DNA of 7,165 bases, from the NCBI GenBank assembly GCA_030695285.1, contig JAUYTF010000407.1, positions 1 to 7,165 of the forward strand, in the 5' to 3' direction. A model generated the notes under the pieces. The model ran no database searches and was not told where the DNA came from. It worked only from the letters and a program-made list of their open reading frames with translations. Shown here in pieces: positions 5,274-7,165 of this stretch. Within the stretch, counting starts at the first letter, position 1; each line of letters starts with the position of its first letter. A program made the position numbers and the translations under genes. Source of the DNA: Eubacteriales bacterium (GTDB lineage: Bacteria; Bacillota; Clostridia; Christensenellales; CAG-138).

Positions 5274-5858
5274 ATGGCAAACTTTACCGGAAAGAGCATT
5301 CTCATCTGCGGCGTCGGCGGGCAAGGCACGCTGCTCATGAGCAAAACCCTCACCGCTGGCCTCGTTGCCGCTGGCTACGATGTCAAAATGAGCGAAGTAC
5401 ACGGCATGGCGCAACGCGGCGGTTCCGTCTCCACGCAGGTGCGCTATGGCGAGAAAGTCTATTCCCCCATCATCGGGCGCGGAGAAGCGGACGTGCTCAT
5501 TGCATTTGAAAAGCTCGAAGGAGCGCGGTATTCCAACCTGCTGAAGATAGGCGGCACCGCGCTAATCAACGATTACGAGGTCATGCCACTGCCAGTCTCC
5601 AGCGGCGCCGCGGAATACCCGCAGAACATCTATGACGAGATGCGAAAAGGGTTTGACCTTCGCATCATCCCCGCGAGCACCATCGCAAAGTCGCTCGGCA
5701 ACATCCGCTGCACCAACATTGTGCTTTTAGGCGCGCTCGTGCGCGTGTTCGGGCTGGAGCTTATCGACTGGAACGCCGCGTTGACCGCGTCCGTTCCGCC
5801 GAAGGTACTCGCGCTCAACCTTGCCGCGTTTGACGCAGGTTATCAATTCGAAGGCTGA
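5274..5858 (+). CDS. iorB: Indolepyruvate ferredoxin oxidoreductase, beta subunit
   Basis: This 194-residue subunit pairs with IorA and corresponds to the gamma domain of the 2-oxoacid:ferredoxin oxidoreductase family, which helps form the CoA and 2-oxoacid site. The N-terminal glycine-rich turn ICGVGGQGTLLMSK (from residue 11) and the family signature SEVHGMAQRGGSVSTQVRYG are both present, as are the conserved features IIGRGEADVLIAFEKLEGARY and a C-terminal LGALVRVFGL segment. Length is typical for IorB. It lies 5 bp after iorA, with its ribosome binding site inside the end of iorA, so the two subunits should be made together. A start at 5265 is the only serious alternative. No internal damage is seen. 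Confidence 0.95.
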   Translation: MANFTGKSILICGVGGQGTLLMSKTLTAGLVAAGYDVKMSEVHGMAQRGGSVSTQVRYGEKVYSPIIGRGEADVLIAFEKLEGARYSNLLKIGGTALINDYEVMPLPVSSGAAEYPQNIYDEMRKGFDLRIIPASTIAKSLGNIRCTNIVLLGALVRVFGLELIDWNAALTASVPPKVLALNLAAFDAGYQFEG

Positions 5859-5914
5859 GCTTCGTGCAGATTTTTCTCGTGAAGAGTGGGAAAATGCTTC
5901 GACTGCTGATTTTT
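5859..5914 (+). repeat. Weak direct repeat immediately after iorB
   Basis: GCTTCG-TGCAGATTTTT (5859-5875) recurs as GCTTCGACTGCTGATTTTT (5896-5914), differing by one mismatch and a 2-nt gap, with an offset of 37 bp. CGAAG/CTTCG words also pair across the iorB stop codon (5849-5853 with 5860-5864) as a 5-bp hairpin. The rest of the 96-bp gap to the aminotransferase (to 5954) holds only its AGAGAGGA ribosome binding site (5937-5944). The short length of the repeat makes chance possible. Confidence 0.4.
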
Positions 5915-5954
5915 AGCCCCTTTTGCGAAGTTTACCAGAGAGGATAAACACAAC

Positions 5955-7151
5955 ATGGTATCAAAAGACATGCTCAAACTGGGGCGCGTGCGCTCCGCCA
6001 TCCGCGAGCTCTTCGAGTTCGGGCGCAAGCGTGCGGCAATCGTCGGCAATGCGAATGTATTCGATTTCTCCATCGGCAACCCGTCCGTTCCCCCGCCCGC
6101 GGCGCTCACGGAGGAGATGATTCGCCTGCTGAACACCTGTGACCCTTCCGCGCTGCATGGCTACACCAGCGCGCCGGGGGCTGTCGAAACGAGGGACGCG
6201 ATTGCCGAAAACCTGAATTCACGCTTTGGCACGTCTTTTACCCGCCGGAATCTCTACATCTCCTGCGGCGCCGCCGCCGCGCTGACCTCGGTTCTGCGCG
6301 CGCTCACCGTGGATCATCACACAGAGTTTATCGCCATCGCGCCGTATTTTCCGGAGTACGCTTGCTTTGCCACCACCGCAGGCGGAAAGCTCGTCATCGT
6401 CGAACCAGACATGGCGCATTTTCAGATCGACTTTGCCGCGCTGGAGCGCGCCATCAACGCGCACACGCAGGCGGTGATCATCAACTCGCCCAACAACCCC
6501 TCCGGCGTGATCTATTCGGAGGAAACCATCCGCGCGCTCGCCGCCCTGCTCACGAAAAAGAGCGCACAGCTGGGGCGTCCGGTTTACCTGATCTCGGACG
6601 AGCCCTATCGCGAGCTGAACTATACCGACCAGCCCGTGCCGTTTGTCACGAACTATTACAGCGCGAGCATCGTCACGTATTCCTATTCCAAGAGCCTGTC
6701 CCTTCCGGGCAACCGCATCGGCTATGTGCTGCTGGACAATGACATGCCGGATTTTGACGACGTTTACGATGCCATCGCGGGCAGCGCGCGTGTGCAAGGT
6801 TATGTCTGCGCCCCGGCGCTGCTGCAAAAGACCATTGCGCGCGCGGCTGAGCTCAATCTCATACCGGATCTGACGAGTTATCAAAAAAACCGCGACGCGC
6901 TCTATGGCGGCTTATCCGCTTTTGGCTATCGCTGCATGCCGCCGGACGGCGCATTCTACCTTTTCCTGGAGGCGCCGGGCGGAGACGGAGACGCGTTTGC
7001 CGAGGCCGCCAAGGACGAGGATATCCTCATCGTTCCCGGCCGCAGCTTCGGTTGTCCCGGTTATGTACGCATTGCCTATTGCGTGGCGTATGATACCATC
7101 ATCCGCGACCTGCCGGGGTTCGGGCGGCTATATCAGAGATTCTGCCAGTAA
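5955..7151 (+). CDS. Class I/II PLP-dependent aminotransferase (probable aromatic or broad-range)
   Basis: This 398-residue fold-type I aminotransferase transfers an amino group between an amino acid and a 2-oxoacid using pyridoxal phosphate. Visible motifs are FSIGNPSVPPP near the N terminus, HGYTSAPGA, SCGAAAALTSVLRAL at the cofactor-phosphate region, and SPNNPSG (178-184, N181 contacting PLP). Further on are SDEPY (D215 for the pyridine nitrogen, Y218), YSKSLSLPGNRIGY with the Schiff-base lysine K246, and R372 in GYVRIAYC for the substrate carboxylate. Length is typical. Exact specificity cannot be read from sequence. Its place after iorAB suggests that it supplies the 2-oxoacid (indolepyruvate, phenylpyruvate or similar) to IorAB. 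The start has AGAGAGGA 10 nt upstream. It follows iorB after a 96-bp gap with no clear terminator or promoter, so readthrough from the cluster is likely. Only 14 bp follow its stop before the window ends. Confidence 0.9.
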   Translation: MVSKDMLKLGRVRSAIRELFEFGRKRAAIVGNANVFDFSIGNPSVPPPAALTEEMIRLLNTCDPSALHGYTSAPGAVETRDAIAENLNSRFGTSFTRRNLYISCGAAAALTSVLRALTVDHHTEFIAIAPYFPEYACFATTAGGKLVIVEPDMAHFQIDFAALERAINAHTQAVIINSPNNPSGVIYSEETIRALAALLTKKSAQLGRPVYLISDEPYRELNYTDQPVPFVTNYYSASIVTYSYSKSLSLPGNRIGYVLLDNDMPDFDDVYDAIAGSARVQGYVCAPALLQKTIARAAELNLIPDLTSYQKNRDALYGGLSAFGYRCMPPDGAFYLFLEAPGGDGDAFAEAAKDEDILIVPGRSFGCPGYVRIAYCVAYDTIIRDLPGFGRLYQRFCQ

Positions 7152-7165
7152 GCCACCGTTTCGAG

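Noticed and set aside
5849..5875. Intrinsic terminator after iorB
   Set aside because: The stem is only 5 bp, overlaps the stop codon and is not followed directly by a U tract.

Overview
The window reads as a GC-rich bacterial chromosome segment, most likely from an anaerobic Firmicute of the class Clostridia. The evidence is an oxygen-sensitive indolepyruvate:ferredoxin oxidoreductase, a butyrate kinase/phosphotransbutyrylase pair, strong AGGAGG-type ribosome binding sites and a Bce-type two-component system. Taxonomy below class cannot be read from the sequence. Coding regions are GC-rich, while two of the intergenic gaps are clearly AT-rich and repetitive.

Left part (minus strand, 1-978). 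A Bce-type (OmpR/PhoB family) response regulator gene (304-978) is followed by a 175-bp gap filled by a 34-bp tandem repeat, then by the first 42 codons of what is probably its membrane histidine kinase (128 down to the window edge). A good minus-strand promoter (TTGCCA-17-TATTAT) lies just upstream of the regulator gene.

Centre. A 340-bp divergent control region (979-1318) separates the regulator from a plus-strand gene cluster. It holds the regulator promoter and a plus-strand promoter (TTGACA-18-TAGGAT) in front of the cluster.

Right part (plus strand, 1319-7151). The order is buk (butyrate kinase), a 55-bp tandem repeat, ptb (phosphate butyryltransferase), iorA, iorB (indolepyruvate ferredoxin oxidoreductase alpha and beta) and a class I PLP aminotransferase. 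ptb and iorA overlap by 4 bp and iorA and iorB are 5 bp apart, so those three are very probably cotranslated. Together the genes form a complete route from amino acid to acid plus ATP. The aminotransferase makes a 2-oxoacid, IorAB decarboxylates it oxidatively to an acyl-CoA and reduced ferredoxin, Ptb swaps CoA for phosphate, and Buk moves the phosphate to ADP. The natural substrates (aromatic, or possibly branched-chain) are inferred.

The most unusual structure is in the gaps. Both tandem arrays (34 bp and 55 bp) begin inside the last codons of the upstream gene and swallow its stop codon. Their units contain tiny start-to-stop reading frames, and the 55-bp units resemble a copied 'buk stop plus ptb ribosome-binding site' junction. 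A 9-mer, TATATTTCG, recurs in the 34-bp array, upstream of buk and upstream of ptb.
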